Origin: Actinomycetaceae bacterium
GTDB taxonomy: Bacteria > Actinomycetota > Actinomycetes > Actinomycetales > Actinomycetaceae
Assembly: GCA_030537735.1 (NCBI GenBank)
Contig: JAUNVG010000003.1
Location: 1-64,000 of the forward strand
Direction of reading: 5' to 3'
Length of the DNA stretch: 64,000 bases
Numbering within the stretch: position 1 is the first letter of the stretch; each line of letters begins with the position of its first letter. The position numbers and the translations under genes are program-made. This document shows positions 43,939 through 52,227 of this stretch, piece by piece. Below the pieces are notes generated by a model. That model had not been told where the DNA came from. It ran no database searches and worked only from the letters and a program-made list of their open reading frames with translations.

Positions 43939-45636
43939 ATGACCAATATTGATCTGGACCGCGTTAACGCTTGGGTCGCTGATGATCCGGATGCTGATTC
44001 GCAAGCCGAAATCAAGCAACTGCTGGCCACTGCCCAGGCCGGCGGGGAGGACGGCGCGGCGGCTGAAGCTGAGCTGGCTGACCGGTTCCGCGGGGAGCTG
44101 ACATTCGGTACCGCGGGACTGCGCGGGGCTTTGGGGGCCGGGCCGAACCGGATGAACCGGGCAGTGGTGATTCGCGCCGCCGCCGGGCTGGTGGCGTACT
44201 TGAAGAAGAAAGTGGGCGATGATTTCCACCTGGTGATCGGTTTCGATGCCCGCTACGGCTCGAAGCAGTTCGCTGAGGACACTGCCGCGGTGGCGGTGGC
44301 AGCCGGTGGGCGCGCCTCCTTGTTCGCCCGCACCCTGCCAACCCCGGTCACAGCCTTCGCCCTGCGGCACCTGGACGCGGACGCTGCCGTGGTGGTTACC
44401 GCTTCGCACAACCCGCCCCAGGACAATGGCTACAAGGTTTACTTAGGTGGCCGGGCGGTCACTGATTCGGGGCAGGGTGCGCAGATCGTGCCACCTGCGG
44501 ACGCGGAGATTTACGCTGCGATTCAGGCGGTTGAGTCCATTGCGGCGGTGCCGCGAGCGGAGTCGGGTTGGCAGATGCTGGGCGAGGACGTGGTGGAAGC
44601 CTACATGGATCGCGCCGCATCCCTGGCGGGCGAGGGCCCGCGCGACCTGCGCATCGTGCTTACCTCCATGCACGGGGTGGGCGGAGAAACCGCGGTGGAA
44701 GTATTCAAGCGGGCTGGTTTTACCGATGTCCACCCGGTGGCGGAGCAGTTCCAACCTGACCCGGACTTCCCCACCGTTTCCTTCCCGAACCCAGAGGAGC
44801 CGGGCGCTTTGGATCTGTCCTTCGCTTTGGCGCGGGAAAAGGATGCGGACATTATTATTGCCCACGACCCGGATGCGGATCGCTGTTCGGCAGCGATCCC
44901 CGATCCGACTGTCGAGGGCGGTTGGCGTCAGCTAACCGGTGATGAAGTTGGGGCTTTGCTGGGTGAAGCGGTGGCGCGCGAGTGCGCCGGCGACCCGGGA
45001 GCGGTGTTGGCTAACTCCATCGTGTCTTCGCGCTTGCTTTCGCGTATCGCGAAGACCCACGGTTTGGCCCACCGCGCCACCTTGACTGGTTTCAAGTGGA
45101 TTTCCCGCGTCGATGGCATTGTCTTCGGCTACGAGGAGGCGTTGGGTTACTGCGTGGATCCGAACTATGTGCGCGACAAGGACGGCATCAGCGCTTCGGT
45201 GAAGCTGGTGGAAATGGCAGCGCAGGCGAAGGCGCGCGGCGTGTCTTTGCAAGACGAACTCGATGACTTGGCCCGCACTCACGGTTTGCACGCCACTGCC
45301 CCGCTTTCGATCCGGGTGGAGAACTTGGAGTTGATCGCGCAGGGCATGGCGAATCTACGCGCCAATGGGGTGGCGGAGCTGGCTGGTTCCCCGGTTGTCA
45401 CCACTTTGGATCTGTCGCAGGGCTCGGATGATCTTCCCCCCACCGATGGGTTGGTTTTCACTTCCGATCGCGGTGACCGGGTGATTGCGCGTCCTTCTGG
45501 CACGGAACCGAAGTTGAAGTGCTACTTGGAGACGATTGTGGAGGTCGGCAGCGAGGACGTGGCTGGCGCCCGTAAGGTCGCCGCCACTCGGTTGGAGCAG
45601 ATGAAGGCGGATATGCGCGCGGCGCTGGGCATCTAG
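43939..45636 (+). CDS. Phospho-sugar mutase (PmmB-like)
   Basis: The 565-residue alpha-D-phosphohexomutase has four clear domains: substrate loop FGTAGLRGALGAGPNRMN, phosphoserine loop TASHNPPQDNGYK, metal loop AHDPDADRC, sugar loop FGYEEALGYCVD, and phosphate-binding RPSGTEPKLKCY. It resembles mycobacterial PmmB (Rv3308) and phosphopentomutase/phosphoglucomutase. Next to PNP it probably isomerises (deoxy)ribose 1-phosphate or hexose phosphates (inference). AGGAAAGTTAAGGAAG precedes the ATG. Confidence 0.88.
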   Translation: MTNIDLDRVNAWVADDPDADSQAEIKQLLATAQAGGEDGAAAEAELADRFRGELTFGTAGLRGALGAGPNRMNRAVVIRAAAGLVAYLKKKVGDDFHLVIGFDARYGSKQFAEDTAAVAVAAGGRASLFARTLPTPVTAFALRHLDADAAVVVTASHNPPQDNGYKVYLGGRAVTDSGQGAQIVPPADAEIYAAIQAVESIAAVPRAESGWQMLGEDVVEAYMDRAASLAGEGPRDLRIVLTSMHGVGGETAVEVFKRAGFTDVHPVAEQFQPDPDFPTVSFPNPEEPGALDLSFALAREKDADIIIAHDPDADRCSAAIPDPTVEGGWRQLTGDEVGALLGEAVARECAGDPGAVLANSIVSSRLLSRIAKTHGLAHRATLTGFKWISRVDGIVFGYEEALGYCVDPNYVRDKDGISASVKLVEMAAQAKARGVSLQDELDDLARTHGLHATAPLSIRVENLELIAQGMANLRANGVAELAGSPVVTTLDLSQGSDDLPPTDGLVFTSDRGDRVIARPSGTEPKLKCYLETIVEVGSEDVAGARKVAATRLEQMKADMRAALGI

Positions 45637-45709
45637 CGCCTGTCCCGCGGAGCGGTAGCCCGCCGCTTTCCGCGCGCGGGCGCACTTCAGCTAGCTGTAT
45701 AGCAGTGAT

Positions 45710-45744
45710 TTTGGGGCGGGGATGGATACCATCTCCGCCCCAAA
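45710..45744 (+). terminator. Terminator hairpin after the phosphosugar mutase gene
   Basis: TTTGGGGCGGGGATGG pairs with CCATCTCCGCCCCAAA (one G-T wobble) around an ATA loop, 74 bases past the stop. The hairpin is long and stable, between convergent genes. Confidence 0.65.
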
Positions 45745-45790
45745 CACATGCAGAGCGCCGCATTGAAATTCAGCTAGGCACTATCCGTGC

Positions 45791-46288
45791 TTAACTGTCG
45801 TCCTTCTCAGAGCTGAAGGATTCCCTATCGGAAGTGATCTCTACCGTGGTGGGAGGGTCCGTATCAACTGGGCCTTCCCAGTCCCAGAACCGGTAGTGAA
45901 TCGGTTTTAGGCGGGTGATTGTCACTGCTTGGAGTCGGTCATCCCCGCCCCAGTGGGCGGTGACTTCCCAATACCCGTCTTCACTCAAAGCCTGTTCGTC
46001 GCGTGCCGTGGGGGCTTCACCAAACTGCAGGTGCCACGTATGCCGCCCCTTTTCATCTACGCTGCGTGAAATCTCCATCAATTCGGGGATCTGCTCGGCA
46101 GACTTAAAGGCAACCTTAGAAGCAGTAAAGACATCGATCCCGACCACTTCTGCCCAGCGGTGAAAGAGCATCAGCGTCAGGCCACTGTCAAAGTAGCAGT
46201 CACTGTGGCGCGCTGGCGGGCAGATAAACTCAAACGGGACGACATCGGCCTCAGGATCGAAATACTTCGCGCGAGCTCTGATAGCCAT
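45791..46288 (-). CDS. Hypothetical protein, 165 residues
   Basis: I do not recognise this protein. It is soluble and acidic, with no signal or TM segment. Visible features are a Cys/His cluster near the start (FICPPARHSDCYF), WAEVVGIDVF, two Trp-rich segments (DGYWEVTAHWGG, HYRFWDWEGP) and an acidic Ser-rich tail. The ATG at 46288 has a strong GGAGGAG, which supports translation. It follows the CPBP protease gene after 93 bp on the same strand and could be cotranscribed with it. Confidence 0.6.
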   Translation of the reverse strand: MAIRARAKYFDPEADVVPFEFICPPARHSDCYFDSGLTLMLFHRWAEVVGIDVFTASKVAFKSAEQIPELMEISRSVDEKGRHTWHLQFGEAPTARDEQALSEDGYWEVTAHWGGDDRLQAVTITRLKPIHYRFWDWEGPVDTDPPTTVEITSDRESFSSEKDDS

Positions 46289-46381
46289 AGCTCCTCCATA
46301 AACGGCTGTTTTAGGTAGATGTGCTACGGCATGCTTGGTAGAAAAACCTAGCGGCCGGGTCAGTCAAGTGCGAGAACCACC

Positions 46382-47278
46382 TCATAGTCTGGAATATGAT
46401 ACTTCTTTGGCTTTCTCTCGCCCAGAAAGTGCCATCGCTCCTATCAGCGTCAGCGCGTAGCCCAGCGTGGTCATCACCGGTATAGCGCCAACACCCAGGA
46501 TGTATTGCCATGTCCCATAACTCATTGGCGAGGGCGGGGTTAGTGCCAGGTAGTTGAACGCCGCGTGTCCCAGCATAAGTGGCACAATCCGGCCGGTCTC
46601 CAGCACGTAGAAAGCAGCGAACAATCCCACTGGGAGGAGGGATAAGAGCTCGTATACGGTTCCCGTATGCAGGTGCACCAGGCCACGCAGAACAACTACG
46701 ATAGTGATCGCGTAGGGCAAGCGCCAACGCCGGTAACGCACCAACAGGGTGAGTAATACCGCATAAGCGCATTCCTCCACCGCACCTGCCAGGGCGACAC
46801 TCGGAGCCTCGAGGAGAGGATTCGCATCACTGGGCAGGGAGGAAAACTGCTCGGCTCTGTGGGTTCCGCCCAGAAAAGTATCGATACCAGTGACAGTAAT
46901 CAGGGGTGAAAAGCCTAATGCCAGAAAACCAGAACTATTCATCCAAGCGGCTGCACCGAAGAATCCGACAGCCACAGCTAACCATCTGTCACGGGCAGAG
47001 AGCCGCCGGCAGCCACGTATGTGGTTAAACACTACAGCCCCCACTAGCATTATCATCCCGATAACACTTACGTAGACCAAACCACGTACTGTACCAAGCG
47101 GAAATAATCCTGCTGATAAGCTGAAGTTCAGATACCGCTCAATCCCATGATCAGAAAAATATAAAAGCAAGTTAGACACCAAGGCATCACCCATGAACAC
47201 CAAGGCAGCGATCCCCGCTGCCATGGGTAACCAGCGCCCACCGCGACCATCGCTGTTATTAGCGCCACCGAAAATCAT
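46382..47278 (-). CDS. CPBP family intramembrane glutamic endopeptidase
   Basis: The 298-residue protein has about eight TM helices and the CPBP (Rce1/Abi) pattern: VEECAYAVLL with the Glu pair at 168-169, LRGLVHLHTG (His202/204) and LGHAAFNYL (His238, Asn242). These residues would form the intramembrane active site. Related bacterial proteins process peptides or give bacteriocin self-immunity. The ATG at 47278 has GGAAGAGAG upstream; the frame to 47338 is not needed. A small peptide ORF lies 229 bp upstream on the same strand. Confidence 0.8.
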   Translation of the reverse strand: MIFGGANNSDGRGGRWLPMAAGIAALVFMGDALVSNLLLYFSDHGIERYLNFSLSAGLFPLGTVRGLVYVSVIGMIMLVGAVVFNHIRGCRRLSARDRWLAVAVGFFGAAAWMNSSGFLALGFSPLITVTGIDTFLGGTHRAEQFSSLPSDANPLLEAPSVALAGAVEECAYAVLLTLLVRYRRWRLPYAITIVVVLRGLVHLHTGTVYELLSLLPVGLFAAFYVLETGRIVPLMLGHAAFNYLALTPPSPMSYGTWQYILGVGAIPVMTTLGYALTLIGAMALSGREKAKEVSYSRL

Positions 47279-47506
47279 ATTATCTCTCTTCCGCAAATGC
47301 CAACGCCTCATAATACAGATCCGTAAAGTCAGCCGCACTCACTCGTATTCAGGAGTTTCGATACTGTTTGTACACGCCCAAGTTGTTCCAGCCTTAACGC
47401 AGTAGTTGCAAACGTACGCCACCCCACCTATCCACCGGATAGCCCCCTTAATGAGGAGAGGGGGACCAATCTTAGCGACGGGGTAGAAACCTACGGGATT
47501 AGCCGT

Positions 47507-47656
47507 TTATGGTAAGGTTGATTCCCATACTATTGCGGAATCGCCATCAATCATCTTCGACTCCACATCTATTGAAGTCCCGGCTTCAGGAGTAATATTC
47601 ACCAACGCTCCCGGCGCGAGTAACCAGAGCATTGCGGAAACTGCTAACGTCTTCAT
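47507..47656 (-). CDS. Candidate 49-residue secreted peptide
   Basis: The minus-strand ATG at 47656, with GAAGGA about 10 bases upstream, opens a 49-codon frame. It starts MKTLAVSAMLWLLAPGALV, a short positive start with a hydrophobic core like a signal peptide or small membrane anchor. An acidic tail follows (ITPEAGTSIDVESKMIDGD, then SAIVWESTLP). I know no family. It is upstream of the CPBP protease gene on the same strand, which makes a substrate or pheromone role conceivable. It could also be a chance frame, since it lies in otherwise non-coding, AT-richer DNA. Confidence 0.42.
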   Translation of the reverse strand: MKTLAVSAMLWLLAPGALVNITPEAGTSIDVESKMIDGDSAIVWESTLP

Positions 47657-47820
47657 GATTCTCAATCCTTCTCTTCATATAAAGCCCCCTCATCGCGGGC
47701 TGGCGGTATTTTTATAACTGTGGGTTACAACTATGACGTAGATCACAGAGTAAGGCTTTGAACATGCGAAAGCGCATTAAGGAATTAGCTCACACTCTGA
47801 GACGCGAAGATAACTTAACA

Positions 47821-47866
47821 AACTGGTCCCGGCAGTGGACTGTGACAGTCACTGCCGGGACCAGTT
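47821..47866 (-). terminator. Terminator of the nucleoside operon (after deoC)
   Basis: A perfect 17-bp stem (AACTGGTCCCGGCAGTG / CACTGCCGGGACCAGTT) with further pairing in the 12-base loop lies 87 bases past the deoC stop. It ends the long minus-strand nucleoside operon. Confidence 0.75.
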
Positions 47867-47952
47867 ATAAAACACCTGCGTTCGGCTGAGACGACTTCGC
47901 GCGTGGCTATTTCTCTAACTGCACGCGTTGTCGGTGCAAACGGGACCTGCGG

Positions 47953-49158
47953 TTACTGCAAGTCTTCCAAAATCGCCTTGGAAGCGGATAGTCCCAGGCG
48001 GTTCGCACCGGCTTCGATCATGGCGAGGGCGGTCTGCGCGTCCCGGATCCCCCCGGACGCTTTCACCCCTAGACGGTCCCCCACGGTTTGACGCATGAGC
48101 TCTACCGCGTGCGTGGAGGCCCCTCCCGCCGGGTGAAAACCGGTGGAGGTCTTCACAAAGTCCGCACCCGCGGCTTCGCTGGCTTTACAGCATGCCACAA
48201 TCTCTTCATCGGTCAGCGTCGCGGACTCAATGATGACTTTCAGCAAAGCCTCCGGGATGGCGTCGCGCACCGCCCGGATGTCGGCTTCCACCGCCTCGAA
48301 GTTGCCTTCTTTAACCAGCTTGAGGTTCACCACCATGTCCACTTCGTCCGCGCCTTGCTCCACGCTCAGGCGCGCTTCGGCGGCTTTCACCGCGCTATGG
48401 TGGGCACCGGAGGGGAAACCACACACGGTGGCGACCTTCACCGAATCGGGGGTTTCAATCGGCAGCTGGTTGGGGCTGACGCACACCGAGAAAGTACCCA
48501 GCTCGGCGGCTTCAGCCACCAGCGCTTTCACGTCCTCGCCCGTGGACTCAGGCCTAAGGAGGGTGTGGTCAATGATTTTTGCTACTTCTTCACGTTTCAT
48601 TTTTCTTCCTAAACTTTCTTTCCTAGATTTTGGCGCTACCGCCAATAATACTTCTCGCCAGTTCCCTAACGCTGGGTGCGGCCGACCTGCCACGGAGGTT
48701 TGCCACAACTGTTGCCACCGCATCGGATAAGACTTCGCACTGCCCGGCTCAAATACCTCCACATCCGCGGACGTGCCTGGTAGCAATGCCACCACGTGCC
48801 GTGGCAACACATCCCACCTAGCAGCGCCGAAGGTACCGCCGCCGGTGTAGAGGGCCACTTCCCTACCCGATTGCACCGCGCGGCGCACCAGCGTGAAAGT
48901 TTCCTGGTTCCACCGGTAAGTGCGGTACTCGGTGCCGGTGGCGGCGCTCAACAGGCGCGCCAGGCCCCACGGACTGGTGCCCAGCGGGCGCGGCCACGGC
49001 ATTCCCAGTCGGGCGGCGCGCCGGTGCAGCCTGGTTTGCGCCGCCGCAGCAACGCTTGAGTCAGCGCCGCGATACCAACCCAGGTGGGGGCGGTGGCGAC
49101 TGGCAATCAGCCATGCCACCGCCATCCCACAAGTAGTTGACGAACCCTGGGCGTGCAC
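47953..49158 (-). CDS. deoC: Papain-like C39-type domain fused to deoxyribose-phosphate aldolase DeoC
   Basis: One uninterrupted 401-codon frame starts at GTG 49158, three bases after the deoA stop. Residues 1-186 look like a C39/papain-fold domain: [12 protein letters not shown] (Gln4, Cys10), RHVVALLPG (His121), then EVFEPGSAK and a closing [14 protein letters not shown]. Residues 187-401 are a complete class I DeoC, which cleaves deoxyribose 5-phosphate to acetaldehyde and glyceraldehyde 3-phosphate. It has [20 protein letters not shown], the Schiff-base Lys in [15 protein letters not shown], and KASGGIRD. An internal ATG at 48600 with AGGAAG just upstream could yield DeoC alone (215 residues). 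The product may be a fusion, two products, or both. It is the last gene of the operon. Confidence 0.85.
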   Translation of the reverse strand: MHAQGSSTTCGMAVAWLIASRHRPHLGWYRGADSSVAAAAQTRLHRRAARLGMPWPRPLGTSPWGLARLLSAATGTEYRTYRWNQETFTLVRRAVQSGREVALYTGGGTFGAARWDVLPRHVVALLPGTSADVEVFEPGSAKSYPMRWQQLWQTSVAGRPHPALGNWREVLLAVAPKSRKESLGRKMKREEVAKIIDHTLLRPESTGEDVKALVAEAAELGTFSVCVSPNQLPIETPDSVKVATVCGFPSGAHHSAVKAAEARLSVEQGADEVDMVVNLKLVKEGNFEAVEADIRAVRDAIPEALLKVIIESATLTDEEIVACCKASEAAGADFVKTSTGFHPAGGASTHAVELMRQTVGDRLGVKASGGIRDAQTALAMIEAGANRLGLSASKAILEDLQ

Positions 49159-49161
49159 GGG

Positions 49162-50451
49162 TCAGCCGATACGATCCAACACCACGGAGTCAGGGAGCTG
49201 CGGCTGCTGACTACCGATTTGGTAAGCCCCCTCCAACGACTCCAAAGCACGTTCGAACCGCTCCGGGGTTTGCGTGTGCAACGTCATCAACGCCTCCCCA
49301 CGCTTAACCGCGTCACCGGGTTTCTTATGCAGTTCGATACCGGCCTCAGCTTGCACCGGGTCTTCCTTACGGGCCCGACCCGCACCCAAACGCCACGAAG
49401 CCACGCCCACTCCCATCGCATCCAAACGCTGCAAGTAGCCGTCTTCTTCGGCAATCACCTGGTGCGTGTGCTCCGCTACCGGAAGCGGCGCGTCCGGGTC
49501 TCCGCCTTGGTCAATGATCATCTGCCGCCAGCGGTCCATGGCGCGCCCATCCTTGAGGGCGGCAGCCACGTCCTCGCCATCGCGACCCACCGCTGCCAGC
49601 ATCTCCTGCGCCAATGCGACCGTCAGTTCCACCACGTCGGCGGGCCCGCCCCCGGCCAGTACCTCTACCGATTCGCGCACCTCCAGGGCGTTACCAACCG
49701 TCAAACCCAGCGGGGTGTCCATATTGGTTAGTAGCGCCACGGTTTTGACGCCGTGATCGGTGCCCAGGTCCACCATGGTGGAAGCCAGCTCGCGCGCCTG
49801 ATCCAGGTTCTTCATGAACGCACCGGAGCCGACCTTCACGTCCAGCACCAGCGCGGAAGTGCCTTCGGCAATCTTCTTCGACATGATGGAAGACGAAATC
49901 AGGGGTACGCAGTCCACCGTGGAAGTGATGTCGCGCAGGGCGTAGAGCTTCTTATCCGCCGGCGCCAACCCCGCTCCGGCGGCGCAGATGACCGCTCCCG
50001 GGCCGGTGCCGAGCATTTGCATGATCTTGTCGTTAGGCACGTCAGCTTGCCAGCCCTTGATGGCTTCCATCTTGTCCAAGGTGCCACCGGTGTGGCCAAG
50101 GCCGCGTCCCGACAGTTGCGGAACCGCCACGTCGAAAGCCGCCACCAGCGGAGCCAGGGGCAGGGTGATCTTATCTCCCACCCCACCGGTGGAGTGCTTG
50201 TCCGCCGTGGGGCGCGGCAGGGAGGCGAAGTCCATGGTCTCACCGGAGTTAATCATCGCTTGCGTCCAGCGCGCGATTTCACCGCGGTTCATGCCGCGAA
50301 TGAAAATCGCCATGGCCAGGGCTGCCATCTGTTCATCCCCCACCGCGCCGCGCGTGTAGGCGTCGATGACCCAGTCAATCTGCTCTGGGGTTAGCGTGAG
50401 CGCATCGCGTTTGTCGCGGATGATGTCGACTACGTCGAATGCTTCTGTCAT
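49162..50451 (-). CDS. deoA: Thymidine phosphorylase
   Basis: The 429-residue enzyme splits thymidine or deoxyuridine with phosphate into base and deoxyribose 1-phosphate. It shows the family text VDIIRDKRDALTLTPEQIDW, DKHSTGGVGDKITLPLAP, SGRGLGHTGGTLDKMEAI, SSIMSKKIAEG and VLDVKVGSGAFMK. It lies seven bases after cdd and three before the C39-DeoC frame, so all three are cotranscribed in the order of the pathway. Confidence 0.94.
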   Translation of the reverse strand: MTEAFDVVDIIRDKRDALTLTPEQIDWVIDAYTRGAVGDEQMAALAMAIFIRGMNRGEIARWTQAMINSGETMDFASLPRPTADKHSTGGVGDKITLPLAPLVAAFDVAVPQLSGRGLGHTGGTLDKMEAIKGWQADVPNDKIMQMLGTGPGAVICAAGAGLAPADKKLYALRDITSTVDCVPLISSSIMSKKIAEGTSALVLDVKVGSGAFMKNLDQARELASTMVDLGTDHGVKTVALLTNMDTPLGLTVGNALEVRESVEVLAGGGPADVVELTVALAQEMLAAVGRDGEDVAAALKDGRAMDRWRQMIIDQGGDPDAPLPVAEHTHQVIAEEDGYLQRLDAMGVGVASWRLGAGRARKEDPVQAEAGIELHKKPGDAVKRGEALMTLHTQTPERFERALESLEGAYQIGSQQPQLPDSVVLDRIG

Positions 50452-50458
50452 GGTTTTA

Positions 50459-50860
50459 TCATTCCTTAACTTCTTCTAAATCCGCCGGCCCGAAAGCCTG
50501 CGGTAACACTTGCCGCATCGTCATCGGCCCGTTGGGCATGAGGACGACGAGGGCGTTGCCGCCGTGTTCGTAAAGTAGCTGCCGGCAGCGTCCGCACGGG
50601 ACAATCAAGTCACCGTTGCCGTTGACGCACACGAAGGCGACGAGTTTGCCGCCCCCGCTGCGAATTAGTTCGGAAACTAATCCGCATTCGGCGCATAAAG
50701 TGACGCCGTAGGCGGCGTTTTCCACGTTGCAACCGGTGACGATGCGCCCATCATCGACGAGGGCGGCCGCACCCACCGGGTAGTTCGAGTAGGGAGCGTA
50801 CGCGAAAGACATGGCTTCTTGTGCGCGTTCGCGTAGTTCCTCCCACGGGTAAGTAGTCAT
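50459..50860 (-). CDS. cdd: Cytidine deaminase
   Basis: The 133-residue homotetramer-type enzyme converts (deoxy)cytidine to (deoxy)uridine. The zinc and catalytic residues are Cys56/Glu58 in NVENAAYGVTLCAE and Cys89/Cys92 in VPCGRCRQLL. It starts at ATG 50860 and precedes deoA by seven bases. Confidence 0.94.
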   Translation of the reverse strand: MTTYPWEELRERAQEAMSFAYAPYSNYPVGAAALVDDGRIVTGCNVENAAYGVTLCAECGLVSELIRSGGGKLVAFVCVNGNGDLIVPCGRCRQLLYEHGGNALVVLMPNGPMTMRQVLPQAFGPADLEEVKE

Positions 50861-50883
50861 ATCCTGCCTTTTGGGTTAGTGCA

Positions 50884-50914
50884 CTCACCCCCAACGCCGA
50901 AGCGTGGGGGTGAG
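50884..50914 (-). terminator. Hairpin between the nucleoside permease gene and cdd
   Basis: CTCACCCCCA and TGGGGGTGAG form a 10-bp stem, extended by CGC/GCG across a GAA-type loop. It lies in the 95-bp gap downstream of the permease on the minus strand. It may terminate partially or protect mRNA ends, so transporter and enzyme genes could be expressed at different levels. Confidence 0.5.
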
Positions 50915-50955
50915 CGGTAGAAACTGGTGTTAGGCGGCTTCAGGTGCCGCACCTA

Positions 50956-52227
50956 TCACGGGTAAGGTTTACCTTCCGCAGCCGGAGCGCGAACCGCGCC
51001 GACGAATCCGGCAACCGCCAAGATGGTGATGATGTACGGAGTCATCAGCAAAATCTCAGACGGCACCGAAGAGCCGGTGGCCTGCATGATTTGCCCCAGT
51101 TTGGTGGCGAAACCGAACAGCAAGGCAGCGGCGAAAGCACCCTTGGGGTTCCAACGACCCAAGATCATGGCGGCCAAGGCGATGAAGCCGTTACCGGCAG
51201 CCATGTCCTTGGAGAAAGCCAACCCCTGTTCGATGGTGAAGAATGCCCCACCCAGACCGGCTAGGGCGCCGCCTAGCAGGACGTTCAGCCAGCGGGTGCG
51301 GTTGACGTTGATGCCTACCGTGTCCGCGGCCTTGGGGTGCTCACCGCAGGCGCGCATGCGCAGGCCCCAACGGGAGTTGAACACCATGAACTGAAGGAAA
51401 ATTACCGCCGCGAACATGAGGTAAACCAGGAGGGACTGGTTGAACAGTAGCGGGCCGATAATGGGGATGTCTTTCAGGATCGGGATCGGGATGCTGTCGA
51501 GTGAATGCACCCGGTTGAGGGTGTCGGACTTGAACTTCAACACGGTGGAGAACAGGAACGAGGTCACACCTAGAACCAGCATGTTCAACACCACGCCCAC
51601 AATAATATGGTCGGTGCGGAAGTTAACCGTGAATAGTGCCAGAAGGGCTGCCACCATGACACCGGCGATGGGTGCGCCGATCAGGCCGAAGTAGGCATTA
51701 CCCGCCATGGAAGCAACCACTGCCCCCATGAACGCGCCAAACAGTAGCTGACCTTCAATGGCAATGTTAATCACGCCGGAACGTTCACAAAGAACACCGG
51801 AAAGGGACCCGAATACCAGTGGCGTGGCGAAAGCCAACGCCCCGGTCAGCAGGGACACCATCGGCAGGTGAGATTGTTCCTTACCTGCCACCGTGGACAC
51901 CAGGAAAGCGATGATGAACGCTACCCCAGCGCCCACTAGTAGCCACCCGGAAATGTTCTTACGGGCGATGGCGAGTTTCCAGATCCATGCAGCCACTGCC
52001 ACGGTGATTATGGCCATGAGGATAACCGTGGGACGTCCCGGTAGGACGGTTTCTGGGATGGTGAACCAACTGGTTGCACCCGCCCAGGTTAGGCGTGCCG
52101 GTCCGGAAGTAATGCCGATCAAAGCTACGGTAAGTACCGCCATGGCGGTGGCGACGATCGGATCGCGCCAGGACATCTTCAGGTGAAGTTGAGTGTCCGG
52201 CTCTAAAGCGTGGGTGGTTGCACTCAC
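50956..52227 (-). CDS. Nucleoside ABC transporter permease (NupQ-like)
   Basis: The 423-residue BPD_transp_2 family membrane protein has an extra N-terminal region with three TM helices, then the core: GVLCERSGVINIAIEGQLLFGA, FRTDHIIVGVVLNMLVLG, RACGEHPKAADTVGINV and GGALAGLGGAFFTIE. It pairs with the upstream permease to form the channel of a BMP-type nucleoside importer. The GTG start overlaps the preceding stop by four bases (GTGA). Confidence 0.88.
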   Translation of the reverse strand: MSATTHALEPDTQLHLKMSWRDPIVATAMAVLTVALIGITSGPARLTWAGATSWFTIPETVLPGRPTVILMAIITVAVAAWIWKLAIARKNISGWLLVGAGVAFIIAFLVSTVAGKEQSHLPMVSLLTGALAFATPLVFGSLSGVLCERSGVINIAIEGQLLFGAFMGAVVASMAGNAYFGLIGAPIAGVMVAALLALFTVNFRTDHIIVGVVLNMLVLGVTSFLFSTVLKFKSDTLNRVHSLDSIPIPILKDIPIIGPLLFNQSLLVYLMFAAVIFLQFMVFNSRWGLRMRACGEHPKAADTVGINVNRTRWLNVLLGGALAGLGGAFFTIEQGLAFSKDMAAGNGFIALAAMILGRWNPKGAFAAALLFGFATKLGQIMQATGSSVPSEILLMTPYIITILAVAGFVGAVRAPAAEGKPYP

